DNA of 64,000 nt from Ctena decussata (Eukaryota > Mollusca > Bivalvia > Lucinida > Lucinidae), in contig OZ022500.1 in NCBI GenBank assembly GCA_963989385.1, positions 116,291,842-116,355,841 of the forward strand. The letters run 5' to 3'. The notes beneath the pieces were generated by a model that was not told where the DNA came from, made no database searches, and was given only the letters and a program-made list of their open reading frames with translations. Below, in pieces: positions 22,021 through 33,611 of the stretch. Numbering within the stretch: position 1 is the stretch's first letter; each line of letters begins with the position of its first letter. Position numbers and translations under genes: made by a program.

Positions 22021-22970
22021 CACTAACCTTCGGTCTTCTAAAAAAAACACCTCTTAATAAAGGGGGAATTCCAACAAGGCTGCAGTCAAGACCACCAAAA
22101 TTTGTTGTCTGGCCAAAATTTTGTCTCAAGATTGCCATTTATTGGACCTCTAAACTGCAACATCCTCAGAGCATTAAAGAAATATAGACCCTTTCTCTAT
22201 GTAATTATTATAATATCCACAAGGAGTGACAGCTGCCATTTTATCAGCAACATTCTTTATATTGGTTCCCAATTTAACTATTACACGCTGTACAATCTAA
22301 ACAAGAGGACCATTGGTCCTGTAGCTCACCTGAGTCCATTCAGCCTCAGTACTCTAGGGTAAGTTACTCTAAAGCTATCTGTCAAGAAGATTTTTAAAGG
22401 CTTTTACCCTATACATGTATGGGATGTGACCTGGACATTTGAACAAATTTTCATGTCCTCAACCTCTGGAGGCTCTATATGAAAATTGGTTTCAAAATTG
22501 GCCCAGTGGCTTTTGAGGAGGTTGTTTGATATTGAGAAATGAGAGTTCTGAATCAAAAATCAGAATGACCTTGACCTCTTGTACTCATAAACCTTCATGC
22601 ACTCATTTAAATGACTGTAGATAGCAATTTTTAGGCCTAAATCTTCAAAACTTTCAATGAAATCTTATGTTCAAGCTTTTTCCCATATTTGATCTTTCTG
22701 TAAAAAGGTCAAGGTCAACCCAAGGTCATAATTTGAACAATCTTGATAGTACTCGAGTACCCAATGCTACATACCAAGTTTCAAGGCTATCCGTCAATTG
22801 GTTCTAGAGAAAAAGATTTTTAAAGGTTTTACCATATATATATATATATGGGCGTGGGGCCATGTTGGTCATGTGACCTGGACTGTTTGAACAAATTTTC
22901 ATTCCCTCGACTCCTGGAGGCTCTATATAAATTTGGTTACAATTGGCCCCGTGGTTTATGAGGAGATTGT

Positions 22971-23424
22971 TTGAGTGAGTGAGTGAACTCCGGTTTATCG
23001 TCCCACCAACAACGAGGTCATATGGAGACGGGATCTCAGTTTAAAGTCTCACCCAATGCCGGGCCGGGTAGCGCAATCGGTAGGGCACCTGACTCATAAG
23101 TCAGAGGTCCTGGGTTCGAATCCCAGTCTGGCCACATACTTTCGTTTCTCCTTCCGCTGATTCAAGAAGGGCAGTTGTCAGTTACTGGCGAAAGTATGTG
23201 CACTTAGTACTGGTTAACCGCTAAGGAGGTCTAAGCCTGCCCAGGAATAGTGTGGTTAGGTCAACTGCCCGTCCCAACATGACCTTAGTTGTTTACCGTG
23301 GACGTTAAGCATCAAATCAAGCAACCAACAAACCAACTCATCCGAAAGACCGGAGAAGCTGGGATCGATCTTGGGACCCCTGGATTGGTAGTCCTGAGTG
23401 TTATCCACTACACTACCGCCGCTC
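22971..23424 (-). mobile_element. SINE S1 (minus), split by another SINE
   Basis: The right end holds a minus-strand tRNA-like head (GGAGCGGCGGTAGTGTAGTG when read on the minus strand), the left end GTGAGTGAGTGAACTCC. It is interrupted at 23057-23336. The intact relative is at 58668-58827. Confidence 0.7.
23057..23336 (+). mobile_element. SINE S2, tRNA-headed
   Basis: A 73-nt tRNA-like head (A box TAGCGCAATCGG, B box GGTTCGAATCC, triplet CAT in the anticodon region) is followed by a body with GAAGGGCAGTTGTCAGTTAC and GGAATAGTGTGGTTAGG and a CAACCAACAAACCAA tail. The head's anticodon stem is off-register, so it is not a functional tRNA. It sits inside SINE S1 with an imperfect CTCACCC/CTCATCC duplication. 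Confidence 0.75.
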
Positions 23425-23970
23425 CTTGATATTGTCAAAATATGAGAGTTCTGGGTCCAAGGTCAAAGAATGACCTTGACCTCTTGTACTCATAAATCAT
23501 CATGTACTCATTAAGATAACTGTATAATATGTATATACCAATTTTTAGGCCTAAATCTTCAAAACTTTCCATGAAATCTTATGTTCTAGCCTTTTCCCAT
23601 ATTTGACTTTGCCATAAAAAAGGCTAAGGTCAACCCAAGGTCATAATATGAACAATCTTGATAGTATTTCAGTACCCAAAGCTATATGCCAAGTTTCAAG
23701 GCCATCAGTCAATTGGTTCTGGAGAAGATTTTTAAAGGTTTTTACCATATATGGGGCTTTATGGGCGTGGCGGCCATGTTGGTCATGTGACCTGGACTGT
23801 ATGAATAAATTTTCATGCCCTCAACTCTTGGAGGCTCTATATGAAATTTGCTTTCAATTGGCCTAGTGGCTTTTGAGGAGATTGCTTGGAATTATCAAAA
23901 TATGGGAGTTCTAGGTCAAAGAAAGACCTGGACCTTTTGTACTCATATAAATCTTCATGTACCTATTAAG

Positions 23971-24899
23971 ATAAAAGGCCATCGGCCAAGTGTCACCCGA
24001 CGTTTGAAATGTGTCACAACTGCAGCCCTTTATTCCGTTTCAGAGTAACTGTATGGCCAAAACCAGGAAATATGTGTACAACAGAATCTGGTAAGGAAAT
24101 AATAATTGAAGCATAAGCAAAGACATATACCCAATTACTGGGCCTCTATGAGGTTATAAAATACTTGAGTCCAGGACTGGGCGTATGTGTGTAAAATCAG
24201 GTTACTGAAACTTTAGGCCCTTACAGAATGACTAAACATCAAGACCATATACCCAATAACAAAATAACAAGGGCCATAATCCTCCTAATATGAATCTGAT
24301 GAAAAATGAACAATGCATTTATGAAGATTCAGCCCATTAATATTAATAGTTCTTGAGTTATCCTTTTACCTTTAAGTGAATGTCTATTATCTATGAAAGG
24401 GGAATAACTCTGTCACAAATAAATTTAGCATATCCTAACAATAATCAGAATACTCAATTTACCAAATGCTAATAGCATACTAAATTTCAGCTCTCTCGGT
24501 CATACGGTTCAAAAGTTGGAAAATTGCCAAAAATGACAAAGGGCCATAACTTTGTAAAATATAGGGCAATTGAAATTCCAAAATCACATGCACATCTTCA
24601 GATCATGATGAAACATTCTGCAAAATTTCAAGTCAATCTGATAAAAGATGAACGAGGAGTTGCGGGGACAAGGTCTGAGTCAGCAAGGGCCGTAACTCCA
24701 TCAAAAATGGCCGAAACAAAAATCAAAAACCACATGCACATCTTCATATCATAAGAATACAATCTGTAAAATTTCAAATCAATCCGTTGAAGGACGTAGG
24801 AGGAGTTGCGGGGACAAGATTTCGGACGGACGGACGGACTGACACACGGACGGACGAGGGTCATTTCTATAGTCCCCCTCCGCCTACGTCGGGTGACAA
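23971..24899 (+). mobile_element. HINE/pearl-like element
   Basis: The 5' hairpin GGCC-ATC-GGCC (23977-23987) is followed by TGTCACCCGACG (23991-24002). The exact inverse CGTCGGGTGACA is at 24887-24898, after a GGAC tract (24824-24856). It interrupts a body unit of the element starting at 22301. Confidence 0.65.
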
Positions 24900-25947
24900 T
24901 GACAGTAGATACCAATTTTTTGCCCAAAATTTTCAATAGTTTCCAAGATATCTTATGTTCTAGCATTTTGCCATATAAAAGCACAAGGAAGCAAATCTGA
25001 CTTTACCGTTAAAAAGGTCAAGGTACACCCAAGGTCATAATTTGACCAATCTTGGTAGTACTTGCGTACCCGATGCTACATATTAAGTTTCAAGGCTATC
25101 GGCCTATTGGTTCTGGAGAAGAAGATTTTTACCATATGTGGGCGTGGCGGCCATGTTGGTCATGTGACCAGGATCGTTTGAACAATTTTTTGTTCCCCCT
25201 TCCTCTGCAGGCAACAAATGAAATTTGGCTACAATTGGCCAAGTGGTTTCAGAGGAGAAGTCATTTGAAACTGTGGACAGATGGACGACCAGGGCTCTCA
25301 CACCCCTTTTTGGGAATGGGGCCGGGGCCTTTAGAATTGGGAAAAATAGCGACATTTTGTCTCAAATTGGGAAAATTTACATTGTTTTATATGTGAAGTT
25401 TTCATTGTCACACCAACACAACTTATATATGGTATTGTTATATTTTCAGAGGAATCAAGTCAATAAGCAGATATAGCAGATAGTGAATCATAATAAATTT
25501 TATTAAATAGGTAGGATATTAGATAATAACGAAACTATTTGTGTGTGTTGAGTTTTTCTTTCTTTCCTTTGAACTGGCCACTTCCCTATCTTGCCACTCT
25601 CAAACTGAAGACAAGACTGGGACCTAGAAAAAAGTGTTACAATATGACACCAGTATATAACGGTGCTCGGACATTTCGGCCACGGACATTTCGGCCTAGG
25701 ACGTTTCGGCCTAGGACAGTTCGGCCACGGACATTTCGGCCACAGAAATTGTCAAGGGTGGACATTTCGGCCTTTCTCAAAATTAACTTTTTATAATTAA
25801 ATTAAGGAGTCATATGAGTAACTTAAAGCTAAGTCTTAATAAATGCCAATGATATGCTGTTGTTGTCTTGAAGTTTTATGAACCTTCAGCATCCTTAAGG
25901 TCATTATGAGCATCTAAAGGTGAAAAACACGGTGAACAACTATTTCA

Positions 25948-26901
25948 ACAAGCAAATTCGTGAATTTATATCCCCCGCCGATGTGGCAACGATTTCTTTA
26001 TGAGTTATTTTAAGTTTCATAAAATTTTGTTCACTTGTTATCTCACATTGATTCAAGGGCAATAACTCATGCACTAGTGATGCCATTCTAATAAAACTTT
26101 ATGTGCATATCCACGTTATGGTGATACATATTCAGTTTAAATTTCATGAAGTTTTGGTAATTGGTTACTTAGTTATGGCACATTTCGTTCATTTTAAGTC
26201 AATCAAAGGGAGATAACTCATGCACTGCTGAAGCCAGTCTGACGAAACTTCATGTGCATCAGCGCATTAAGTGATATATACTTGTTTTAAGTTTCATGAA
26301 ATTCCGTCCAGTGGTTACTTACTTATGGCTTGTTTCATTGATTTTAAGTCAATTAAAGGGAGAAAACTCATGCATTAATGAAGGCAGTCTGACGAAACTT
26401 CATGTGCATCAGCGAGTTATAGTGTCATATACTTAATTTAAGTTTCATGATATTCCGTCCCGTGGTTACTTATTTATGGCTCATTTCATTGATTTTAAGT
26501 CAATTAAAGGGGGATAACTCATGCATTACTGAAGCCAGTCTGATGAAACTTCATGTGCATCAGGGCGTTATAGTCATATATACTTATTCTAAGTTTCATG
26601 ATATTCCGTCCAGTGGTTACTTAGTTATGGCTCATTTCATTGATTTTAAGTCAATTAAAGGGGGATAACTCATGCATTACTGAAGCCAGTCTGATGAAAC
26701 TTCATGTGCCGCAGCCCGTTATAGTGATATACATTTATTTTAAGTTTCATGAAATTCCGTCCAGTGGTAACCTAGTTATGGCTCCGGATGGACGGACGGA
26801 AGGACGGACGGATGGAAGGAAGGACGGACAGACGGACGGACAGACAGACGGATGGACAGACATGGAGAAAACTATATCCCTCCGCCTTCGGCGGGGGATA
26901 A
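25948..26901 (+). mobile_element. HINE/pearl-like element
   Basis: It starts ACAAG, then the hairpin AAATTC-GT-GAATTT (25954-25967) and TATCCCCCGCCGA. The exact inverse TCGGCGGGGGATA is at 26888-26900 after a GGAC tract. Five units of about 130 bp with GGGAGATAACTCATGCA and GTTTCATGAAATTCCGTCC fill it. Confidence 0.7.
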
Positions 26902-27365
26902 CTACTTTAACTAGGGCCTTATATGATATTTGCTTAAGAGTTTCGATAGGTTTATATCCCTTAAACACTTTTAAAGTCATTTTGAGCATAATCTGGCCAA
27001 GGTTGGCAAATGACCGGTCAATATGAGTATTGACCAGACCGGTGGTCATTACTGGTTATAACCGGTTATTACTGGTCGATTGGTGGTCGATTGGTCAATT
27101 GAAATAACCATGGTCAGTATTGTTATCCCATTTTTACTGGAGTCTATGAACAGAGTTAAAATAGTTTCAATACAAAATAATACAGGCTTAATTGAAAATG
27201 TTTTATGAGTTGCTGTTGCTCAGAACTGTATTTAAGAGGCCGTAAAACATACAAAATCTGAATGTTAATAGTTTCAGATCTTCAGTCTCAATCAGACTTA
27301 ATCATTACCACCCACTTTTCAGTTCAGACTAGAGACCTCTTACTTATTTTCTGTAACCATTAATA

Positions 27366-28938
27366 AAAAATAGCCATCAGAGGAGATGGCAAATCCCCCG
27401 ACCTAATACCCCCATGGGCCTTGGTAAAAAGGGTGCACTTCAAAACACATATTAGAAATATATTGTCATTCTTTTATGCTTCTGATTGACATTAACTGTT
27501 AACATACGCATGATTATCTAACACTCAGACTAAAACAGTATGCTTGACTGCTAAAAAGAGGTAATATCACAAACAACCACCATATAAACAAATGTATAGC
27601 ATATGATACACTCAATTTTCAAAATGTGTGAATAACTTCTAAAGTACAAGCCCTACAAACCTAATTTTGAGCTCTCTAGTAAGTGAATTAGGACAAAGAA
27701 CCCAAATCTGGAGAAAAAAAAAATTTTTTTTTTTTTGGGGGGGGGGGTGGGGGGGGGGGGGGGGGGGGGTGCGGGAGTGGGCACGGGAATGTGGAGGGGT
27801 TAGAGAAAGTTAGGAACACTGATAAGATATCACAGCATGATCATCAATATTCTAAAAGGTACACGGTTACATGGCCAGGGTTATACAGATATGGGCAGAG
27901 ACTCAAACAGCAGCTCAAAATACCAAAGGGAAATAACTCACATAGTATAAAGCAAGAGTTATCGTTCATGTATGAGATCAATTGTTATGACCTATTCTGC
28001 ATATCTGTGAAGTATCAAGAAAATATTTCAAAAGGTATTCAAGCTATGGAGTGGACACCTAAAATCATCAAAGGGAAATAACTCCAAAAGTAAGAAAGCA
28101 AGAGTTGTCATTCTTGTTCGCGACACATCATCATGACCTGTTCCACATATCTGTGAAGTATCATGAAAATATTCCAAAAGGTATCCAAGTTATAGAGCGG
28201 ACACGAAATCACACCTTAAACCATCAAGGGGAAATAACTCAAAAAGTAAGAAAGCAAGAGTTGTCATTCTTGTTCGCGACACATCGTCATGACCTGTTCT
28301 ACACATCTGTGAAGTATCATGAAAATATTCCAAAAGGTATTCAAGTTATAGAGCAGACACGAAATCATACCTAAAATGATCAAGGGGAAATAACTCAAAA
28401 AGTAAGAAAGCAAGAGTTGTCATTCTTGTTCGCGACACATCGTCATGACCTGTTCTACATATCTGTGAAGTATCATAAAAATATACCGAAAGGTATGCAA
28501 GTTACAGAGCGGACACGAATCTGCCAAAAAATCACACCTAAAACTATCAAGGGGAAATAACTCAAAAAGTAAGAAAGCAAGAGTTGTCATTCTTGTTCGC
28601 GACACATCGTCATGACCTGTTCTACATTTCTGCGAAGTATCATGAAAATATTCCAAAGGGTATTCAAGTTACAGAGCGGACACGAATCTGCCAAAAAATC
28701 ACCAAAGGGGAGATAATTCAAAAAGTACAATAGCAAGAGTTACCATTCTTGTTCGCGACACATCGTCATGACCTGTTCTACATAACTGTGAAGTAGCATG
28801 AAAATATTCCAAAGGGTATTCAAGATATAGAGCGGACAAGAAAGTGTTTACGGACGGACGGACGGACGGACGGACGGACGGACGGACGGACGCCAGGCTC
28901 ATCGCTATATCCCCCGAACCTTTCGGTCGGGGGATAAA
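27366..28938 (+). mobile_element. HINE/pearl-like element, tandem copy 1
   Basis: The 5' hairpin GCCATC-AGAGGA-GATGGC (27373-27390) is followed by AAATCCCCCGACC. The 3' end has a long GGAC tract (28855-28892) and GGTCGGGGGATAAAA. Inside are an A-T-G homopolymer junction (27713-27770) and about five units of 140-150 bp with GGGGAAATAACTCAAAAAG and TTGTTCGCGACACATCGTC. Confidence 0.7.
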
Positions 28939-28968
28939 AATAAATAGAAAAGCAAATGCAAGTAATAA

Positions 28969-29323
28969 AAATAGCCATCGGAGGAGATGGCAAATCCCCC
29001 GACCTAAGACCCCCATGGGCCTTGGTAAAAAGGGTGCACTTCAAAACACATATTAGAAATATATTGTCGTTCTTTTATGCTTCTGATTGACATTAACTGT
29101 TAACATACGCATGATTATCTAACACTCAGACTAAAACAGTATGCTTGACTGCTAAAAAGAGGTAATATCACAAACAACCACCATATAAACAAATGTATAG
29201 CATATGATACACTCAATTTTCAAAATGTGTGAAAAACTTCTAAAGTACAAGCCCTACAAACCTAATTTTGAGCTCTCTAGTAAGTGAATTTGGACAAAGA
29301 ACCCAAATCTGAAAAAAAAAAAA

Positions 29324-29355
<32 letters not shown>

Positions 29356-30549
29356 GGGGGTGCGGGAATGGGCACGGGAATGTGGAGGGGTTAGAGAAAG
29401 TTAGGAACACTGATAAGATATCACAGCATGATCATCAATATTCTAAAAGGTACACGGTTATTCAAATTCTGGAGCTGGCCAGGGTTATACAGATATGGAG
29501 CAGAGACTCAAACAGCAGCTCAAAATACCAAAGGGAAATAACTCACATAGTATAAAGCAAGAGTTATCATTCATGTATGAGATCAATTGTTATGACCTGT
29601 TCTGCATATCTGTGAAGTATCAAGAAAATATTTCAGAAGGTATTCAAGCTATGGAGTGGACACCTAAAATCATCAAAGGGAAATAACTCCAAAAGTAAGA
29701 AAGCAGGAGTTGTCATTCTTGTTCGCGACACATCGTTATGACCTGTTCTACACATCTGTGAAGTATCATGAAAATATTCCATAAGGTATTCCAGTTATAG
29801 AGCGGACACGAAATCATACCTAAAATGATCAAGGGGAAATAACTCAAAAAGTAAGAAAGCAGGAGTTGTCATTCTTGTTCGCGACACATCGTCATGACCT
29901 GTTCTACACATCTGTGAAGTATCATGAAAATATTCCATAAGGTATTCAAGTTATAGAGCAGACACGAAATCATACCTAAAATGATCAAGGGGAAATAACT
30001 CAAAAAGTAAGAAAGCAAGAGTTGTCATTTTTGTTCGAGACACATCGTCATGACCTGTTCTACATATCTGTGAAGTATCATGAAAATATTCCAAAAGGTA
30101 TGCAAGTTACAGAGCGGACACGAATCTGCCAAAAAATCACACCTAAAACTATCAAGGGGAAATAACTCAAAAAGTAAGAAAGCAAGAGTTGTCATTCTTG
30201 TTCGCGACACATCGTCATGACCTGTTCTACATTTCTGCGAAGTATCATGAAAATATTCCAAAGGGTATTCAAGTTACAGAGCGGACACGAATCTGCCAAA
30301 AAATCACCAAAGGGGAGATAATTCAAAAAGTACAATAGCAAGAGTTACCATTCTTGTTCACGACACATCGTCATGACCTGTTCTACATAACTGTGAAGTA
30401 GCATGAAAATATTCCAAAGGGTATTCAAGATATGGAGCGGACAAGAAAGTGTTTACGGACGGACGGACGGACGGACAGACGGACGGACGGACGGACGGAC
30501 GCCAGGCTCATCGCTATATCCCCCGAACCTTTCGGTCGGGGGATAAAAA
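28969..30549 (+). mobile_element. HINE/pearl-like element, tandem copy 2
   Basis: A near-identical head-to-tail copy of the preceding element, offset about 1600 bp: same hairpin (28974-28991), homopolymer junction (29311-29360), units, GGAC tract (30457-30500) and GGTCGGGGGATAAAAA end. High identity means a recent duplication, or an assembly duplication. Confidence 0.75.
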
Positions 30550-31033
30550 TTAATAACTTTTAAAAGTAGCTTTTTCATATTCATTAACAATATTTAGCTC
30601 AGTAACTAATTTAACTGAAGCAGTTAACTGAATGAAAGTACAAAAAAAGTGAAACAATTTACTTCAAAGAGATCATCTTGTTCAAATTAGTGATGCTCTA
30701 TTAGCTAAAATGCAAATTGGCCTGGCTTCTTACATAAGAAGACAAAAGTGTGAAAATTGTAATGAAAACACTAACTGTTAAACAAGGGGTAATTCTAACT
30801 TTAACTGCCCCAGAACAAATAAAACTGTCAAAATACTGGGCCTGTCTCTCAAACTGAAGAAGGTGTGTCCAGTTTAGGAGAATTATCCAATCACTGGGCT
30901 TAAAATGCACAGGGTAATTTTGTGACACCTGTGTTTATTTAGATGTGTGAAAGAGTGGCCATTCTGTTATCTGCTGTTATCAGTGAAGTTATTAATTAAA
31001 GTTAATCAATCAAAGTGTCATAATAGTGTCAAA

Positions 31034-31234
31034 ATGAAGCCCAAAGACCCTATATGGAACTTCTATTCTGCCCTTGATGATGAAAAAAAGACTGTTGTTA
31101 GGTGCCTGGACTGTAATGCGGAAGTCAGTGCTCAGGTCTTGAGACTGAAATCACACATGATGAGTCCCCTTGGCAGGGACGAAACAGTTCATTTTTTTCT
31201 TTTTTCAATATATAGAGAACATATTAAAACCTGA
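31034..31234 (+). pseudogene. BED-type zinc finger relic of a hAT transposase
   Basis: A 66-codon frame starting MKPKDPIWNFYSALDDEKK and continuing VVRCLDCNAEVSAQ, then LRLKSHMM. The early Trp and Phe (residues 8 and 10), the Cys-x2-Cys (24, 27) and His41 fit the BED finger found at the N-terminus of hAT transposases. The final His/Cys ligand is missing, and the frame stops soon after, 170 bp from the element's right end, so the catalytic body has been deleted. BED fingers bind transposon ends; this one is unlikely to act. It may also be one exon of the old gene, with the boundary near the lost ligand. Confidence 0.6.
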
Positions 31235-33324
31235 CCAAATATATTAGTCCACCATTAAAACACAAAGAACCACTTAAAATTTCCAATCGACCATTCTGAC
31301 TAGTATTGACCAGTATTGACCACTTTGGGGAGTATTGACCAGGGCGGTTATAACCGGTTAAAACCACTGGTTAAAACCAGGGGTGGTTTCGACCGCCCAA
31401 CCTTGAATCTGGCACATTTGCCATGTCCATCCACGTGCCAGTGTGGCCTTTATCATTCATGTGATGCCTATCATATCTTTATAAGCAATTATATGGCTGA
31501 TGAATCTGTGGTGCACCCATATTTTGGCTTTAAGAGAGCTGGTTGGAGCTATTTTGAGCCCAGTCACATATTTTGGTGTCATATGTGCAGAACAAACATA
31601 TATGTCATTTTAAAGGTTTACAGTAGCATGTTTTCATGTCCCCATTTTTTTCAGATTTGGCCGAAACGTCCATGGCCGAAATGTCCGTGGATGAAATGTC
31701 CATGGCCGAACTGTCCTAGGCCGAAATGTCCGTGGCCGAAACGTCCGTGGCCGAAATGTCCTACATTCGTATATAACCCTCTAGGTTTGAAGTATCAAGC
31801 ATAATTCATTAAGACTTAAAACTTAGAATTTATCCATTGCAAGCCGTGGTAAGTATGCATATCATCATTCACTGATCATTTTTATGCAATATCAAGAACA
31901 ATTTATATGTTTAATTTTTGTTCAATATTTTAAACTTTGTTGTAAAATATGGCAAATGTACTTAAAAAAAAAACATCCCTCTTCCTTCAGATTAAATTCC
32001 CTATATCCCTGAGAACAATATATCAGAGGTCGAAAATATACCCTCAGACACCTCAGAAGCCCTGGTTAGGTGTCTGTTACTATGGAATAGGATTCTTTTC
32101 TACTGCCATGACTGGCTATGAAGAACCAAGTACCATAGCTATGTGAAGCTGAGAGAAAGTGGACTTTCACACACAGCAGAACATGACAAAACTTTCAGTC
32201 CTGTCAGTACAAAACCTCCACAGTATGTCACTATTACTATAATAACTCTTGGATGTCACGTTAATCCTGTTTATGATATTGGATAGGGCTGAAAATGTCT
32301 GTGAAAATCGATTCAGGTACGAAACGTAAAAACGGCCAAATCATCCACCATTGGTGAAAACTCTTGATCAAATTTTAGCATAGGAAGGCTTTATTTTAAA
32401 GAATAAGTCAAAATATTGTTCACCACAACAATATTGGCCCTTGAAGCAGAGAAAATATTAACATATTGCAGCCAAAATCGCTAGGCTATTCGCCCTCTAT
32501 CGAAAGGGAAGTAACTCTAACAGTACATGGTAAAACCCGGTACCGGTTTCCAGTAACAAAAGGTGACGATCGTGATTGAAAATGTAATCCCTTCCTGAAT
32601 TTTTAAAGTTATAAATTATATTAACATTTTTGTTTTAGGTGGTTTTTAATACATTTTGCAGTGATACAACTGCAGTATTCTTGGACCAAACAGACTTAGT
32701 CAAATTGGGAATTTTTCATCTGGAATTGGGAAAAAACCCATACTTTTTGGCATTGAGAATGGGGCCGAATTTTGGCCCCAAATTTCGGTGATCGAGAGCC
32801 CTGACGACGCAGCCTAACAATCCTATAAGCTCCCCCGGAGCCGCTGGCTCAGGTGAGCTAAAAAATCCAATCCAATAAATGTTCTACAAACATTCAGGAA
32901 AACTCCAATTCCTGAAACCATTTAGGAAGTTTGATTTCTAGCTTTACAGAACTGGTCAGGTCGCCAACAAGGTTCTCAGACATTCAATCCAAATTTGAAT
33001 TTCACAGGTTTACGAACAGGTCATCAGATTGGTTTTTGAATTGTTAACGGTGTTACATCTGTGAAGCTGGAACCAATACATAGAATGTTGCGGATAAAAT
33101 GCAGCTGTCACTCCTTGTGGATATTTATAATTAGAGAGAGAAAATCTATGCTACGGTCACAAGTAGTTGTTGGATATAAGCAACCGGATCCTGTGATTCC
33201 ATGATTCACAATACACTAGATACCATGCATATAGTGATGCCCTGAAAAATTCATTCTTCCCCAGGACTATTCCTATGTGGAATAGTCTTCCCTTTTCAGC
33301 GGTTTCTTACAAATCAGCTGAGGA

Positions 33325-33599
33325 TTGGTTGGTTGATTTGATGCTTAACGTCCACGGTAAACAACTAAGGTCATGTCGGGACGGTCAGTTAACCTAACCA
33401 CACTATTCCTGGGCAGGCTTAGACCTCCTAAGCGGTTAACCAGTACTAAGTGCACATACTTTCGCCAGTAACTGACAACTGCCCTTCTTGAATCAGCGGA
33501 AGGAGCAACGAAAGTATGTGGCCAGACCTGGATTCGAACCCAGGACCTCTGACTTACGAGTCAGGTGCCCTACCGATTGCGCTACCCGGCCTGGCCATC
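33325..33599 (-). mobile_element. SINE S2 (minus) with perfect 12-bp duplication
   Basis: Minus-strand copy of the SINE at 23057-23336 with a CGT triplet in the anticodon region. ATCAGCTGAGGA is duplicated exactly at 33313-33324 and 33600-33611, proving retroposition. The tail is the (TTGG)n-like end at 33325-33336. Confidence 0.85.
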
Positions 33600-33611
33600 A
33601 TCAGCTGAGGA

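Larger units (their letters stand above)
26998..31405 (+). mobile_element. hAT transposon remnant with perfect 8-bp duplication
   Basis: Ends CAAGGTTGG and CCAACCTTG, flanked by AATCTGGC on both sides (26990-26997 and 31406-31413). Subterminal regions are rich in GGTTATAACCGG and AGTATTGACCAG phrases. Its own sequence is about 26998-27365 plus 30550-31405; the middle is a later tandem insertion. The only coding relic is a BED-type finger at 31034-31234. Confidence 0.85.
25662..31768. mobile_element. Mutator-like or fold-back element with repeated termini
   Basis: Both ends carry tandem copies of a 15-bp phrase (GGACATTTCGGCCAC on the left; GTGGCCGAAATGTCC on the right), with GTATATAAC duplicated at 25653-25661 and 31769-31777. 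The same site is empty in hAT5-like copy 1 near 17665-17690. A 9-bp duplication with repetitive inverted ends fits Mutator-like or fold-back elements. No transposase is left. Confidence 0.75.
25290..32803. mobile_element. hAT5-like DNA transposon, copy 2 (inverted, filled)
   Basis: Same ends as copy 1 (CAGGGCTCTC, GAGAGCCCTG) with ACGAC on both sides (25285-25289 and 32804-32808). Its own sequence, reversed relative to 16941-18046, is 25290-25661 plus 31769-32803. The remainder is a nested insertion. A stretch at about 31800-32145 has no counterpart in copy 1. Confidence 0.8.
22301..32865 (+). mobile_element. HINE/pearl-like element, outermost of a nest
   Basis: It starts ACAAG with the perfect hairpin AGGACCATTGGTCCT (22306-22320) and AGCTCACCTGAG. 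The inverse CTCAGGTGAGCT, in a stem-loop at 32828-32859 followed by an A-run, closes it. Body units repeat GCGGCCATGTTGGTCATGTG and CAAGTTTCAAGGCTATC. Its own sequence is only 22301-25289 and 32804-32865; the rest is insertions. Confidence 0.6.

Noticed and set aside
23057..23130. Functional tRNA gene
   Set aside because: The anticodon arm does not give a standard 5-bp stem with 7-nt loop, and a SINE body follows directly.
28844..28900. CRISPR-like or coding (Thr-Asp-Gly-Arg) repeat
   Set aside because: Simple GGAC microsatellite in an element's 3' module; Ser-Val-Arg-Pro frames on the other strand are its translation.
31316..31804. 162-codon plus-strand frame with CPWPKCPWP repeats
   Set aside because: The repeat comes from tandem GGCCGAAATGTCC transposon ends.
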